From positions 1,240,001 to 1,304,000 of the forward strand of contig NC_089185.1 of assembly GCF_947507565.1 (NCBI RefSeq): 64,000 nt of DNA, given 5' to 3'. Positions 21,601-33,620 of this stretch are shown here, piece after piece. The position numbers and the translations under genes are program-made. The first letter of the stretch is position 1. The number at the start of each line of letters is the position of its first letter. The notes beneath the pieces are model-generated. The model was not told where the DNA came from. It saw nothing but the letters and a program-made list of their open reading frames with translations, and ran no database searches. This DNA is from Oscarella lobularis (taxonomy: Eukaryota; Porifera; Homoscleromorpha; Homosclerophorida; Oscarellidae).

Positions 21601-23976
21601 GTTTAAAAAGACAAAGGACGCGAAGGCAAACGAGCCAATCTATTAAATAACGAATAAAATCTCAAAGCAATAATTTATGACGTAGGATGAAGTGGCTGTC
21701 AAAGAAGACGAAGAAAAGGCTTCGTTGGACGATGCTGAGGCAACTCTTCAGTCAGCAAAGTCAAAAGAAAGTTTAGCTAGTAAGCTCCTTCATCGATTGA
21801 TTGATTGATTGATGAAGTGCTATGATTTGTTTTAGGCACCGAGTCAGGGCCGCCGGCTTCAACTGCGGCCCCAGCGCCGACGTCGTCCTACAGAGGACCC
21901 TCTGTTGGAAAAGCGAGAGTTATTCAGGAGTTCACACCCAGTGCCTATGATGAAAATTCGTTGGCTCTCAAGGTCCATTGCTATTGTACATCGATTATTT
22001 GCTTGTCAACCATTTTTGTAGAAAGGTGATATAATTACTGTCATTACAAATCCAAAATCCGGAATGTGGACGGGAGAACTTCGAGGAAAGATCGGAGAAT
22101 TCAAATTTGTCTACGTCGAGATGCTGGAAGACGAACCAAGCGAGTCTGAAAATCTGTGAGAATTTTCTAGTACGTTCTCATCAGCTATCTCATTTGCTTG
22201 TGCAGAGCTACGGTATCTCCCGCAACGCGAAAGCGAATCATGTCCTCTTTGCCTACGGCAGTGGAAAGCTTCTTTACTCAAGCGGGTGTTGACGAGAAGG
22301 AGAGGAAACTGTTCGAGGACAACGGATTCACCAGCCTCGTCGCAATTCGACGAATCGACCGAAGCACGCTCGACGATTTCAATATCGAGGATATTCAGAA
22401 GAGAAAAGCTCTGCTGACGCTCGTCAAGCAGTTGAACTACGCGTCGTCTGTTCCCGCTCCTCCGGCCAAGAAGAAGACGGCGCCTCCGATTCCGGGCTCT
22501 TCCACTCCGCTGTCTCGCTCAGCATTCGGCAATAAATCGCTTACTCTTCCTGCAAAAAAGGCGCCGATTCCTTCGAAGATGGCGACAAAAGAACAGGACT
22601 CTCCTTCGGACGAAGAAAAACCTAGGAAGCCGGCCCCACCCAAGCCCCAACGACCGTCACCTCCTCCTAACGACAGTAGTAAGGACAAAGATGAAGAAAA
22701 GGTCAGGAAGCCGGCTCCACCCAAGCCCCAACGACCGTCGTCGATTAACGCGGCCGTCGACAGTGATAAAGACGACGACAAACCGAAGCCTCCAGCCAAG
22801 CGACCGGCTCCGCCGGCTCCCTATAAACGAAAGGAAGAAACAGAGCAGAAAGAGCAGATCGATTCACCCAAACCTGCTCCCCGTCCCAAACCCGCTGCGC
22901 CGATCAAACCTCGACCTCGCGTCGCGTCGTCGGCGGCAATGATGCAGAGGCCCCAGAAGCCCGAGCCGACTGGCTCGCATCCCGTGCCGGCGTCACGACC
23001 GCGCATGGCCACGACGACTGCGCCGAGGCCGACTAAAAGACCGGGGACGACCGACGATTCCAAGACGACGGATGATTGTGATTCAAAGAAACTGCCCGTT
23101 CCAGCAGCGAAGCCTGCTTCTGCTGCTAAGCCTGTTCCAGCAGCAAAACCTCGATCTCCTCCCGTCAAACCTCGATCTCCTTCCGTCAAGCCTCGATCTC
23201 CTCCCGTCAAGCCTCGATCTACTAGTGGTAGTAGTGAGACTGTCGATGGTGCTTCTGACAATAAAAAGCCCGAGGTGCGTCGCAAGCCTACGCCTCCTGT
23301 CAAAGCCGTAAAGCCTCAGCCGGTTGTTCCGTCTCAAGCTGCTAAGGCTGGAGTGTCGTCTAGCGGTGGAAAAGAAAGAGAGAATGAAGGCCAGTCGTCT
23401 ACCACAGTCAGTTCTGTGTCGTTAGAAGCAATCGAGAAGAAGCTGAAGACCGATGAAATCAATTTAGCAAATGAGCCTTATTCAAAAGAAGTTAGTACAC
23501 CAGAGATAGAGTACCTGATTGTATTGTTTCTTTAGAATGGTAGTTGCGGAATTCCTCTGGGTTTGGTACAGCGATATGCAGAGGAAATGCGAGTGTCAGC
23601 GAAAGACGTTTCCTGCGCTCTTGAAGACGCTAGAATAAATCAACTAAAAGTATTAGGCAGAGGACACGTGAGAGGATTCGTTTTCTTTTGTCAATTGGCA
23701 TTGAAGTGATTCTTTGCCTTTTAGATTCGAATTGATTCTGAATGGGTTGCTGGGAAGGATTGGAAGGATTCTGTTATCGTTTCGTCTTATGATGCCTGGC
23801 TCGTTTCTCTGGGTTTGCCCAACTACGTCAACCGTTTTGGGGAGGCTGGTTATGATGATATGAGAGTCATTGCCGAGTTGACTGTAGCGGAACTGAAAGA
23901 AGACCTTGCTATTAAAGATCCTCGCCATTTGAAGAGAATAATGGTAGGAGTGGATGTCTTGAAGGAAAAAACCTAG
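18629..23976 (+). CDS. SASH1: SASH1/SLY-family adaptor with three SAM domains and an SH3
   Basis: SASH1/SASH3/SAMSN1 proteins are signalling adaptors. From the ATG at 18629 the first exon encodes a SAM domain (WTSVWLASIGVGEYAQSF to HRQLILDAVKCLG, about residues 4-60). Pro/Glu-rich linker exons follow. Near 20215-20335 comes KDITMSDEDRLKLMTLVKEG, matching SASH1 EITMSDEERIQLMMMVKEK. Lys/Glu-rich exons with SMLKGRGKKDK and FFGKLKSKFKK follow. The SH3 is at about 21875-22130 (YRGPSVGKARVIQEFTPSAY, SLALKKGDIITVI, GEFKFVYVEML), then a second SAM (FFTQAGVDEKERKLFEDNGF), a long Pro-rich region and, at about 23790-23970, a third SAM (YDAWLVSLGLPNYVNRFGEA). Human SASH1 has the last two SAMs but, as I recall, no N-terminal one. 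Stop is at 23976. One intron (after DAK, near 21631) has a GC donor. Confidence 0.8.
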
Positions 23977-24079
23977 AGGTTGGTTTGTTTCTTTGTACGT
24001 GCAATTTTGCGTTTTTCTCTTCTTTTCTATCTTTTTACGCAGAGCTATATATCCGTGTGAGCTAACGCGCTTTGTGATC

Positions 24080-24812
24080 ATGCTCTCCTACACTATCTCT
24101 ACCGTCGTCTCCGTTCTGCTGGTTTCTGCCGTTGCATGGACAGCCAGCCCATTCTCAAGTGAGCGTATAAACCGCCTGCTATAAAAGAGAGTAGGCAGGG
24201 GCCTCATTCCGGGCGTCCACAATAGGTCTCTTCCCGTGGCACCCTACACTAATGGCTCTAGCGGTAAGAACGAGCGCATAAAACGCGACCCGAATTCGAA
24301 AACACCGTGCCTAGTTTGGCCTATGTATGACTCAAGCAATTCTGGCCTTCTCGCCGCAAAATTTCCTAACGAAATCGTGGCCGAGATCCCGAAAGGTGAC
24401 AATGCACTGGATAGTGCAACTTCTCTTCGTCGCCGCCGCTCTGACCGGCTTTCTCGTAATCGTGTACAATAAATCGTTGGGAGGAAAAGCGCACTTCACA
24501 ACGTGGCACTCGTGGCTCGGCTTAGTTGCATTTACACTCTCTTCCACCCAAGCAGCGCTCGGCATTTTTTTGTTATACCCAAAATACTTGGTCTTCCTGA
24601 CTCTGGCTCAGCTCAAGCGCATTCACGCCCTGGCCGGTCTGCAGAATTTCTCTCTCGGAGCCAGTGCAATAGTATTAGGGTTCTTTTCTAACTGGTTTGC
24701 AAAGCAGGGCTATTCGCTGGGCATTCGCTACTTGTTTGTGGCGTGCCCAGTGATCTTGGTCCTGTGCATAGCCAGCCAAATTTTGAAACCGGTCTTTCGG
24801 AAAAAGGCTTGA
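24080..24812 (+). CDS. CYB561D2: CYB561D2-like cytochrome b561, 204 aa
   Basis: A six-TM di-heme b-type cytochrome that transfers electrons across membranes, with ascorbate or a similar reductant as donor in the family. Three exons join in frame: 24080-24158, 24226-24263, 24315-24812 (615 bases). TM1 is YTISTVVSVLLVSAVAWT; then SSLFPWHPTLMALA and TQAILAFSP, MHWIVQLLFVAAALTGFLV, GKAHFTTWHSWLGLVAF, LLYPKYLVFLTLAQLKRIHA. The four heme-ligand histidines (WHP, MHW, TWHSW, RIHA) are at family positions. It is closest to CYB561D2 (human 222 residues); a basic tail ends KPVFRKKA. The gene begins about 100 bases after the SASH1-like stop. Confidence 0.88.
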
Positions 24813-26195
24813 GATAGAAGCATTAGGTAGACTGGTGACGTATATAGGCGGTAGCCCTTTGCATGACTGGTTACACACTCGATGTTTTTGCCTGTGCAAT
24901 ACTTAACAGACGAAAAATCTCTTGCTTATATATTGTACGCGTGGCGTGCAGAGGTCAGCGTTTAGTCGTAAAGGAAACAACGCAACGCTTACCCAGAATT
25001 TATCTCGGACGTCTGTTGTACTAGTAGTAGTGAAAGCGGGGAAAGTTAATTATCTAACACGGCTTCCCCTCGCTGAAAAGCAAAATGCTCCGCAGCGCTC
25101 ATCGTTCTCCCAGTGTCAACGGCCTCTAGGCCCGTTGTCGTTCGTTTCTATATATACTTTGCAGCTGGAGGGGACCCGTTGGTTTATTCAACGCGCTCTC
25201 TGAGCCAGCTGGAGAATGACGCGCGTTGTGGAGCAATAATGGCGACGTGCGGGATTCTGCAGGGCAGCCTCTAATTTTGGCAAACGCTGATAACGCCGCT
25301 TAGGGGAATGTTGATGTTCGAGGCAATCACGCTTCTACGATATGTTTACGATACCGGTTTTATAGTGTTTGCACGAGCGCACGGATACAGGAATAGATGC
25401 ATAGAGTAGTCACTGCAAGAACGATCGCCCCTTCCCTCGCCTGGACTCTCCTCCACCTGGCGTGGTTATCCATCAGGAAGTGGGGCGTGACGAGGGACCA
25501 AGGCGTGCGATCGTCTAACGGTGGGTCCACCGGAATGCAGATGACGATCTGGGCCGCGTGAGTGGCCGGCTTCCTCCCCGGTTAGATCCGGACCTCGTGT
25601 AGGTGGAATAGCTCATCACTATGCAGTACGAATTGCTCTCGCGCGTCGCTTTTGTCGCGCGAGGAATCGCGCGGCGGCTCTAGATTCTCGGCGGCGCGAG
25701 GGGGGCGAAAACGAGCGAGCACGCGACCGGACGCGTTGGCTGCGCTCTATTGTTATGCAGGGAGACGAATGCGTGGTTCGGGGTGCCGTGCATAATATCG
25801 GACGACCGAAGGCGCAGAACGACGGAGCGAGCGGATTCCCTTTGTTCTCGCTGAGAAAGGCGAAGCACGACGGTTTGTTTACTTACGAACGCGGCGTGTC
25901 TACGCTAGGATAACGATCGATGCACGTGACTCGATCGCTAATTTCATTTATTAATCGACTCCTTGCCACCTGCAGTTTGGATTCCTCTGCGGCTCGAATG
26001 TCAACAGAGGCAAAACTAATCGACCACCCACCGAAGCGGTGCGATCCGTTGGGCGGGTGGGTCCCATCGAAACGCCCGTTTTCTCGCTTCGAACATTTCT
26101 CGATCGTCGTGCAAATTCGTTTGCCAAACGAACGAGAGGCGCAAATTTATGCTAAAGTTAGTCAAATGCTGGTTTCGTGTATCACAGCACGCGAA

Positions 26196-26203
26196 ATTTG
26201 CAT
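26196..26203 (-). promoter_or_regulatory. Octamer motif (ATGCAAAT on minus strand)
   Basis: Perfect POU-type octamer, written ATTTGCAT on the plus strand, 541 bases before the POU start codon. A second lies at 26533-26540. Confidence 0.5.
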
Positions 26204-26532
26204 GTGTAAATGACCACTGGAGCTCGTTCTACGACGATTAGAGTCCCGGTTTTCTGCACATGATAAACACGACATGTTACAAATTATACGAACGAACAGG
26301 CGTATCGTCGATCGTTTTGATCGAGCTGATTGTATCGGTGACGAAGGAGGGGGGGAAAACCGATCGGTCTGTCACAAGGGCGACGAGAAAGCCGCAGGTG
26401 GGGCCGGTTCGTCGGGTGTCGTCTCCGTTGCGTAGGGCCTGATTGACGCTGAGCGCTCATTCGCTGGCGAGCGTATAGCGATAAACCAATTACCGCTCTC
26501 GGTAATAAATGACTGGTCGAGCGTACACGTGA

Positions 26533-26540
26533 ATTTGCAT
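26533..26540 (-). promoter_or_regulatory. Second octamer motif close to the POU gene start
   Basis: ATTTGCAT in the context GAATTTGCATATTTG, 204 bases before the ATG at 26744. Together with the one at 26196 it suggests binding by POU proteins, possibly this gene's own product. Confidence 0.5.
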
Positions 26541-26743
26541 ATTTGTATACATTAGGCGAGTAAAGTGCCGCCGTGAGCCAATCATCTGCCTTTGACATCA
26601 TCGTGTTACACGCCACACCGCAAAGGCAACGGGAGGCGGGGGCATCGGTTGCGCGAGCTCGCGTTCAAAACTCGATTTGTTCGGACGACTCGCTTCATTC
26701 CTCGTTATCATATCGGAGAGAGAAGCTCTCCGCGTCCCCAACG

Positions 26744-28045
26744 ATGCTCGAGATGGCTTCTCAGGACATTTATCGACCCGCGCTGCCCCCAACGCCTTCA
26801 CCGCACGTCGCAAATATTTATTCACCGCGCTCGACGAAGGCGACGACCTTCGCCGACTATTCGTCGTTCGCTCCCCACGCAAATTTCGCCGCCGCCACCG
26901 GCTCTCTCTATCCGACCTTTTCGCCGTGGCCGTCAACGTCGACGCCCGCCGGTCATCAAACGACAGCGGGCGCCGTTGCCAGTCCGACGGTCCGATCGCC
27001 AGCTACACCTCAACAACTTGCCATGCCACATCAGATGATGGACTCTATGGCGGCGGCTCAGGTAATGGGCGTCAATCCGTCGTTCATGTCCCCGCACGAT
27101 CATCGATTTCGAGCCGCCGCTCAATCGTGGATGAATCCGGCGGCGGCCGCTGCTGCCGCCGCGTCCCAAAACGCCTTTCCCCACCACGGAACTCCCGCTA
27201 CCGTTGCCGCCGCCGCCGCCGCAGCGCACGGTCAACCCGTTCACGTCATCAGTCAAGTTCCGACTAGCGTCGGAGACGATCAGCATTCGGTTCCGTGCAG
27301 CATCGGCGGCGGTGTCGCGCAACCGTACGCTCGCGTCAGCTCCGGCGGAATGGGCGGCCCGGGCGCCGTTGCGACCGTCACAGCCGCCTCCGCTGCCGCC
27401 GCCGCCGATCAAGGCAATCAACCGACGCCGAGCGAATTGGAGCAGTTCGCGAAGATGTTCAAGCAGAAGCGCATCAAATTGGGCTTCACGCAGGCGGACG
27501 TCGGGCAAGCGTTGACCGACTACGGCAATCCGTTCAGTCAGACGACGATATGTCGTTTCGAGGCGTTGCAGTTGAGTTTCAAGAACATGGTCAAATTGCG
27601 ACCGCTGCTTCATCGGTGGCTCGAGGACGCCGAGAACAATTCGGTCGGACAGCGAGTCGGCGAGAAGATACAGGTGAAGAAGCGAAAGAAGCGCACGTCG
27701 ATCGAATCGTCGACGAAAGGTCTTCTCGAGAAGCACTTCATCGTTCATCCGAAACCGTCGGCGCAGGAAATCAACCATTTGGCGGGGCAACTTAATCTCG
27801 AAAAGGAAGTCATTCGAGTCTGGTTCTGCAATCGACGTCAAAAGGAGAAGCGAAGTCATTCGGAGTGCGACGTCAAGGATTCGGTCGTCGTCGGCGGCGG
27901 CGGCATCGCCGTGAGCGCTTCGGGCGCCGGCGGCGGCGGGGTTCCCTGTTGGAGTCCGTCGAACGCGTCCATTCTCTCCTACGGCATGCCGCCGTCGACG
28001 ACGTCCCTAAAAAGCGATCCGTCGCAAATGGAGCGCACTGCTTAG
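26744..28045 (+). CDS. POU-homeodomain transcription factor (class II/III-like), 433 aa, no intron in CDS
   Basis: A DNA-binding regulator with a POU-specific domain at about residues 230-305 ([47 protein letters not shown]) and a homeodomain at about 325-385 ([36 protein letters not shown]). [14 protein letters not shown] and KPSAQEI are POU3-like; the linker is short. The N-terminal half is rich in Ala, Ser, Thr and Pro, with poly-Ala runs. I chose ATG 26744 (MLEMASQD); the frame is open further upstream to 26573 but only from a GTG. The C tail is Gly/Ser-rich. The absence of introns is unusual here, though POU3 genes in vertebrates are also single-exon. Confidence 0.93.
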   Translation: MLEMASQDIYRPALPPTPSPHVANIYSPRSTKATTFADYSSFAPHANFAAATGSLYPTFSPWPSTSTPAGHQTTAGAVASPTVRSPATPQQLAMPHQMMDSMAAAQVMGVNPSFMSPHDHRFRAAAQSWMNPAAAAAAAASQNAFPHHGTPATVAAAAAAAHGQPVHVISQVPTSVGDDQHSVPCSIGGGVAQPYARVSSGGMGGPGAVATVTAASAAAAADQGNQPTPSELEQFAKMFKQKRIKLGFTQADVGQALTDYGNPFSQTTICRFEALQLSFKNMVKLRPLLHRWLEDAENNSVGQRVGEKIQVKKRKKRTSIESSTKGLLEKHFIVHPKPSAQEINHLAGQLNLEKEVIRVWFCNRRQKEKRSHSECDVKDSVVVGGGGIAVSASGAGGGGVPCWSPSNASILSYGMPPSTTSLKSDPSQMERTA

Positions 28046-28921
28046 GGGGGAGGGAGAAGCCACCTCTCAGTGGTTTGAAAAAGAACTGACACTCTCGCAT
28101 ATCTACCTATCATCTGTATGTCTATCTGTCTGACCACCATCACCACCAACGAACTGGATTATTTGGATAAACTTTTTTCTCACGCTGGACCTAATGCTAT
28201 CTCTCCCCCTATACTAACACTTAGTCCAGAAACGTCGAGTTTCTGAGGAATCTGCCACATTTTATATATATTATTGATATTATTCTTGTTATTTTTATGC
28301 CAAGCAGAGTATCTTTGCAGTTCTCACTATATATCTATATCTATATATATAAAAAGAGAATTCTGACTCCCAGTTGTGATCGGCGCGCGAGGGGAAAAAA
28401 ACGCGGTAGCGAGGGCGCGCGAGGACACGTCATCCTGTAATGTGTTTTCTTTCTTTCCGCAACTGCCGCCTACCGCCCCAGCTCGCTGCCGCCGCCGCCG
28501 CCGCGAGACCGCCTCCGCTGGGTCGCGTGCTTTCGATAATTACCAATAACGCGTGCAAGGATTCTACTGTTTGCAGAACTGAATGAGATGGCTTGTAGTA
28601 GTTTACATGTCATTTGCATACGACTTGTGCGCGCGGGCTTGTTTTTGTTTCGCGTGCTTGGGCGAAGCGAATTCCTGCCGGAAATGCCTGCGGTTTTGCC
28701 TAATGTCGTAAATTCATAATGAATGGAGTAACCGAATCGGGAGCTCATGTCACGAGTTGTGCGACCATAACAAGGCTCCCTGCTCGGCTTCAATAGTCGA
28801 TAGCCCAAGCCTTCGGGCAATTGGTCCGTTTATTAGATTCCAGGTGGAAACATACGGGTTGTCTGACGTCATCGATGTGACATCACCACTACCCCCCGTC
28901 TCCGTGCGTTTTTCAGGGAAA
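28046..28921. other. POU 3' UTR and spacer
   Basis: About 880 bases with no convincing gene. It holds a TA-rich microsatellite (28329-28351), a GCC tract near 28488-28502 and a further ATTTGCAT at 28613-28620. I saw no canonical AATAAA for the POU transcript. Confidence 0.4.
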
Positions 28922-31900
28922 ATGGCAGGTAAGGCCGCGTTCTGGACCGCTTATTGGCATTTCGAGAATTCCGTAGGCACAGCGGAAGTCTGCCTAAGCT
29001 GTAAACGAAAGTACCGGTCGTGTACGTGCAAGGTAAATCCGTTTTCGCTTTCTACAGTCGTAGCAGAGAAGCGAAGCACCGAACGCTTTCTTATTTCAGC
29101 ACTGCGGACTATGCGGAACGCAGTTTCACACAGCAGTCGGCTTCGTACGACAAAGGTACGGGTGAGACGACGCATAAGAGAGAGGCGACGTCATACTCGG
29201 ATCTAAAGGTCACATTGCCGGACGTGCGGCAACGCAATCTGTTCCCATTGCTACACGTCAGGTGGACAAAAGGTAGGGATCCTATCCGAGCAGTGTACCA
29301 CCACGTACGTTTAGTAGCGAGTCATTATGCACACAAGGACATGATTTATGATGATTATATTTGATGCGACGTTCGTTGCTCAACTAAACTGTAGTACAGT
29401 ACCGAGTACCAATCTTCTTCTTTTCTCTATCTTCATCTTTTGTGAAGATTTGCAATGTGTGTCGACGAGAGCAGAAGAAGGCGACATTGCAAATGCGTCA
29501 GCGACTATCGATGCGTTTGGACACGGAAGACGATTCTAATGACGGCAACGGCGGGGGCGGCGACGACGACGACGACGACGATGACGACGACGATGACAGC
29601 GACGGGGGTATAGCCCTAAGGAGATGAGCTCATCTCCATTCTCTTTCTCTTGCACAAAATCAGCGGGTGGTTAAGTGACAGGAAAGCAGCGACGAAGTTT
29701 TTTGGGAAGAGGCGGCGGCGGCCGAGATCTTATGCCCGACGACATGGCGAGCGTGGCGGCGTCGCTTTCCGTCGCTCAAAAGCGGTCGCTTCTTGTGAAG
29801 GCAGCCAAACAAGGTGCTCCATCTATTAGAGCCCAGCCCGTAGTTCATTTTCTCTAGTTTTCATACAAATCTGTTCAAATAGGGGCGCCTAGTGTAGGTC
29901 TTTCCCCTCTTAGTTTTGCATTGCGTAGTTTCTCCATCGATTCATTCCCTATACAGCATATAGCAGGCCTTACTCGCTTCCCACATTCAGAATGCATGAG
30001 ATGCACGATAGCGAGGGATTCTCCCTCTCCTTCTCCTCCTCGTACGTCGCACGCGCGCGTGCATGGTCCTCTCCGCCGTCACACTTTTTTTCTTCTCATC
30101 TTTTTTCTTTTGCGGCTCGTAGGCGACCACCATGTCATCGTGACATTGCTGGAGGCCGGCTCTGACGTCGATTCGGCGGGTGAGGAGTCGTTGTGCGGGC
30201 GCGTGTTGATGCAGGTGGCGTTCATCTCGTTTGCCGCCACCTGCCCCCTCTCCCCTAGCGGGCCTCGCTACCGCACGGGAAATAATAGGACCCGGGTAGG
30301 AGTTCCTTCCCGCACTTTCGTCGGATCCCGTCGCAATTCCGCGGTCGCGAGCCGTGCGATAGCACTGTTTATGTTATTCTTGCGTCGAAATGGCCTGGGC
30401 ACATCGACTAATGAGCAGGCCGCGATTTTATGCATGAGGAGGCCCCTTTTATTGAGATTCGATTTCGATCTCGCGTATGCATGGGGTGGGGGCGCGGAGA
30501 GAAAGAGAGAGGAAAGCTGGTCGAAAAATCTGCATGCTGCAGCTTCCTAATGGGGTTATACACTGATGGGATTTCGCGAACAGATGCGATTGGGAACACG
30601 AGTCTAATCTGCGCCGCTGAACGGGCTCACCTCGCCTGCTTGGTTTTGCTCTTGGTAAGAAAAATCGCCTGTACGTGGCTTCGCCTGTATACGCAGCCGA
30701 TTCTATAATAAGACGCTCGCACATTGCTCGAGGTCCTATGCACGAACGAACACTTGTACTGATGCCGTTCTCTCGGTCTCTTATCTATTCCTCCCTTCCC
30801 TTTGCAGGAACGCGGAGCAAATATTCAAGCGAGGAACAACGTAAGTTGCTTGCAATGCGCTCCCCTTTTATTATTGTTCGATATTGGGGTTGGACGAGGC
30901 GATGAGAACGTCGCCAGTCGATTTGACCTCTGAGTTTACCCAGGGCCTGTGTCATCGTCTCTTGCTGGGCTTCGTTCTCTGTGCGCTCTAATTCGATTTC
31001 GTTTCTTTGTTTAGCTTGGCTGGACGGCGCTGCATGCTTTGGCTCGGTAAGGCACGCGGCGTCGACGTTGATCCGCGCGCGCGTCGCCTCCAAAATTTAA
31101 GCTTCCCCCCTTTCCTCCCTTTTTTTTCGCGCGCGCGCGCACGGCGCGCGGGCCGGGTCTTCGATTGCGATCGCGTGTCGGTCTAAATACGATCCTCCAT
31201 GTACTGTATACTCAGTTTAATTTGCGGTTGGAGCAGATGATGGACGCGATGTACAATTGGAATCCGGAGACGGTCCGGTCGTTAATAAAATGCCACCTTG
31301 ATAGTGCAATTGGCTCCGCGCTCGCGAAGCCCCATGGGAGTAATATGATTGAACGCGTGCGTCATTTTTCCCCGACCCTCGCGTCCTCGCCGATTCCTTT
31401 AATTGTGACCGACCTCACCGCCCAATGAATTCCAATTGTTCGAAAAGATGGTCTGACGTACGTCTTTAGCAATGCCGGCACTGTCAATCACGTGGAATGT
31501 CTCGACTATCTCATCCAAGCGAGTGTTTTTCTTTTTCGTTTCGTACACCGAAACGGGAAAACGGAACTATGCGTTTTCTAGATGGGTTCCGACGTCTTTG
31601 CTGAAGACGACGAACATAGGACGCCGTATGATGTCGCGTGCAAGTTCAGTCGAATTTCTGATGTGATCGATTGCCTGGGCGTTGCGCAGGGTGAGCCGAA
31701 TCGCTTGCGTAGTCGCTTTTCTTTTATTTCGAGTACTTTCTTTTCAGCTCGACGTGCAATTGATAATTTGGAAGCGTGCGTTGCAAGTGGAAGCTTTTCG
31801 AGTACGTACGGCGGGGACGCCCGTCGTTTTTTTTTTCGCGTGTGAGTGCGTGCTGGGTGCAGATTTGAAAAGGAGACAAGATATCGAGAAGTGGATCGAC

Positions 31901-33263
31901 GCTCTTGTGAGAATGCGGTCAAGTACGTTTAACCAGAGCTGTCTCCGCGCACTGACTCAGCCGATTCTGCAGATACTCTTTTCAAGGAAAACGACGCGAC
32001 TGCATCAAACAACCTGCAGCATCACTCCTTCGCATCACCGTCAAGAGAGACGGATTCACAGCCGAGCTCGTTGTCTGGTCAGTCTTAGTGGCAAGACTTT
32101 CTTTAGAAGTAAAGTAGTCCACGATCTCTTCAGACGTAATTGAAGGCAAGAGATCGAAATCGCGAAGCACAGAGATTTTGAACGCTGCCGAAGCCGACCA
32201 CGTCGATCGCACGATCGAAGCGGGTGAACGGGACCGAAAAATGATCTCGGTTTGTCGATCGCTCGTTGACGATCGCTCTTTCTCATTTTTTTTCCCCGGG
32301 TCTTTACGTAAAGGAATTGGCTCTGAAAGTCGAAGAGCTATCGAGAAAGAACGACGAGGTGGAAACGCAGTGTCGGACGCTAGTCCAAACAATTGGAAAG
32401 ATAACTGCGGTTTGAAACATTCAACGATCTTCCGTAAATAGCGTCCGAGTGGCATGTTTGCTCAGGCGCACCAAAAGGAAAAGCAACAATGGAACGAAAG
32501 CATGACAACGTTGTCAAGAGAGAAAGAAATTACCGTGAAAAAGGTGAATGGAGTATCGAAAACCGAAGGGCTCTCGATCATGGGTGGCATTTTGCTGCGT
32601 AGACGGAGGCAATGTATCTCAATCGAATCGCCAAAATCGAAGAGGATAGTCGTCGATTTTTGGAGAAGGTGACCGTCTTTTATTCGCCCTTTCCTTTATT
32701 TCTAAGCATATCTCGCGCGCAGGCGAAGAGACAGATCGAAGAGATGGACATGGAGAGGTGCGACCTGCTTCACCTGCAGCAGAATTTCAACTTGACGTGG
32801 GTTCCCGACGAGCTCGTGCATTTCTGCGCCAACTCCAAGTGTTCAAAAGCTTTTACGGCGGTAAGAACGTCCGGAAGGGAGTCCGCTGATTGGTCGTCAA
32901 CGTTGGTGCCTTCGTATAGACGCGAAGGCGACACCACTGCCGCTGCTGCGGGCGCGTGTTCTGTTCCGGCTGCTCAGGCCACCAGGCAGCGTACGAGAAT
33001 TATCGCAACGCGTCGCGCAGGGGGTTAGGTCTTCATCCGCGCTTTGTTTCTGTAGTATTCCCGCGCTTGGCTACGATCGGGTCGTTCGAGTTTGCAACAC
33101 TTGTTACGCGCTCGTCGACGATCTAGTGTCCGCCGTACCGATTCGGGAGCGTCCCGAGGGAGAAAGTACCGACGGCGAAGAATCGGATGTTGGAGGAGAG
33201 TCGTTTGAGCAGTCTGGCCTGTACAGATCTCAACGAAACTTAAAGGCTGGCGCTAGTAATTGA
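28922..33263 (+). CDS. Ankyrin-repeat, coiled-coil protein with C-terminal FYVE and N-terminal FYVE-like finger
   Basis: Probably an endosomal PI3P-binding adaptor. Exon 1 (ATG 28922; upstream coding possible) gives WTAYWHFENS and CLSCKRKYRSCTC; the next gives KHCGLCGTQFHTAVGF; an exon near 29446 gives ICNVCRREQ. These resemble a FYVE finger without the RHHCR core. An Asp-rich run follows (GAC tract, 29563-29602). Ankyrin-like repeats then run over many small exons: KRSLLVKAAKQ, IVTLLEAGSDVDSA, GNTSLICAAERAHLACLVLL, HVECLDYLIQA, HRTPYDVACKFSRISDVIDC. Coiled coil follows (LALKVEELSRKNDEVETQ, AMYLNRIAKIEEDSRRFLEK). The C-terminal finger is canonical: WVPDELVHFC, RRHHCRCCGRVFCSGCSGH, DRVVRVCNTCY, then an acidic tail to 33263. 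Exact exon joins were not all resolved. No close named orthologue is recognised. Confidence 0.7.
29563..29602 (+). repeat. GAC/GAT trinucleotide tract (poly-Asp)
   Basis: Encodes about twelve Asp in the ankyrin/FYVE gene, right after the N-terminal finger. Confidence 0.75.
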
Positions 33264-33620
33264 TTTGGAAGTTTGCGGCTAGAAGACTGGGGACGGCGAG
33301 AAATTTCCACGAGAGAACTCTACTATAAGTAACGATAAGATCGCAGAGGGGCGACAATCGTGTGTGGTTTTCTGTAATTGGTCTGTCTTTGTTTTGGAAG
33401 TTGGCACCACGCAGTATGACCGCGAAACTGACCCAGGTAGAGTTAGTTTCCATTTCCGGATTGACGCGTGTCAGGGATCAGTACTATATAACTCTATGTA
33501 TTGAAAAGAAGAAAAAGCTGGAACGAGAAGTGACGTTGGTCGACGTGAGCCCCCCACGGAAACAAAGTGTAGTACATGAGCGGATATGGCCCTAAACGTT
33601 TGTGTGATATCAATGCATCG
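33264..33620. other. Spacer between ankyrin/FYVE gene and AFG1L
   Basis: About 360 bases with no recognisable gene. An ATG at 33417 with a following donor-like GTAGAG gives only seven codons and is not needed for AFG1L. It probably holds the 3' UTR of one gene and the 5' UTR of the next. Confidence 0.35.

Larger units (their letters stand above)
24813..26743. other. 1.9 kb upstream of the POU gene, regulatory in appearance
   Basis: The longest gene-free interval of the window. It has CpG-rich stretches, a hairpin-forming CCACCCACCGAAGCGG/GGGCGGGTGG segment at 26025-26062 and two perfect ATTTGCAT octamers near the gene. No open frame in it looks like a known protein. Its length, in a genome where most gaps are under 500 bases, fits a developmental regulator with extended cis-regulation. 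Confidence 0.45.

Noticed and set aside
25400-25640. Possible tRNA or structured RNA in the POU upstream region
   Set aside because: No A-box/B-box pair or GTTCRANNC-type motif with acceptor-stem pairing was found here or elsewhere in the window.
26573-26743. Longer POU N terminus starting upstream of 26744
   Set aside because: The frame is open, but the only start-like codon is GTG and the stretch is not similar to any POU protein; the first ATG in frame at 26744 is preferred.
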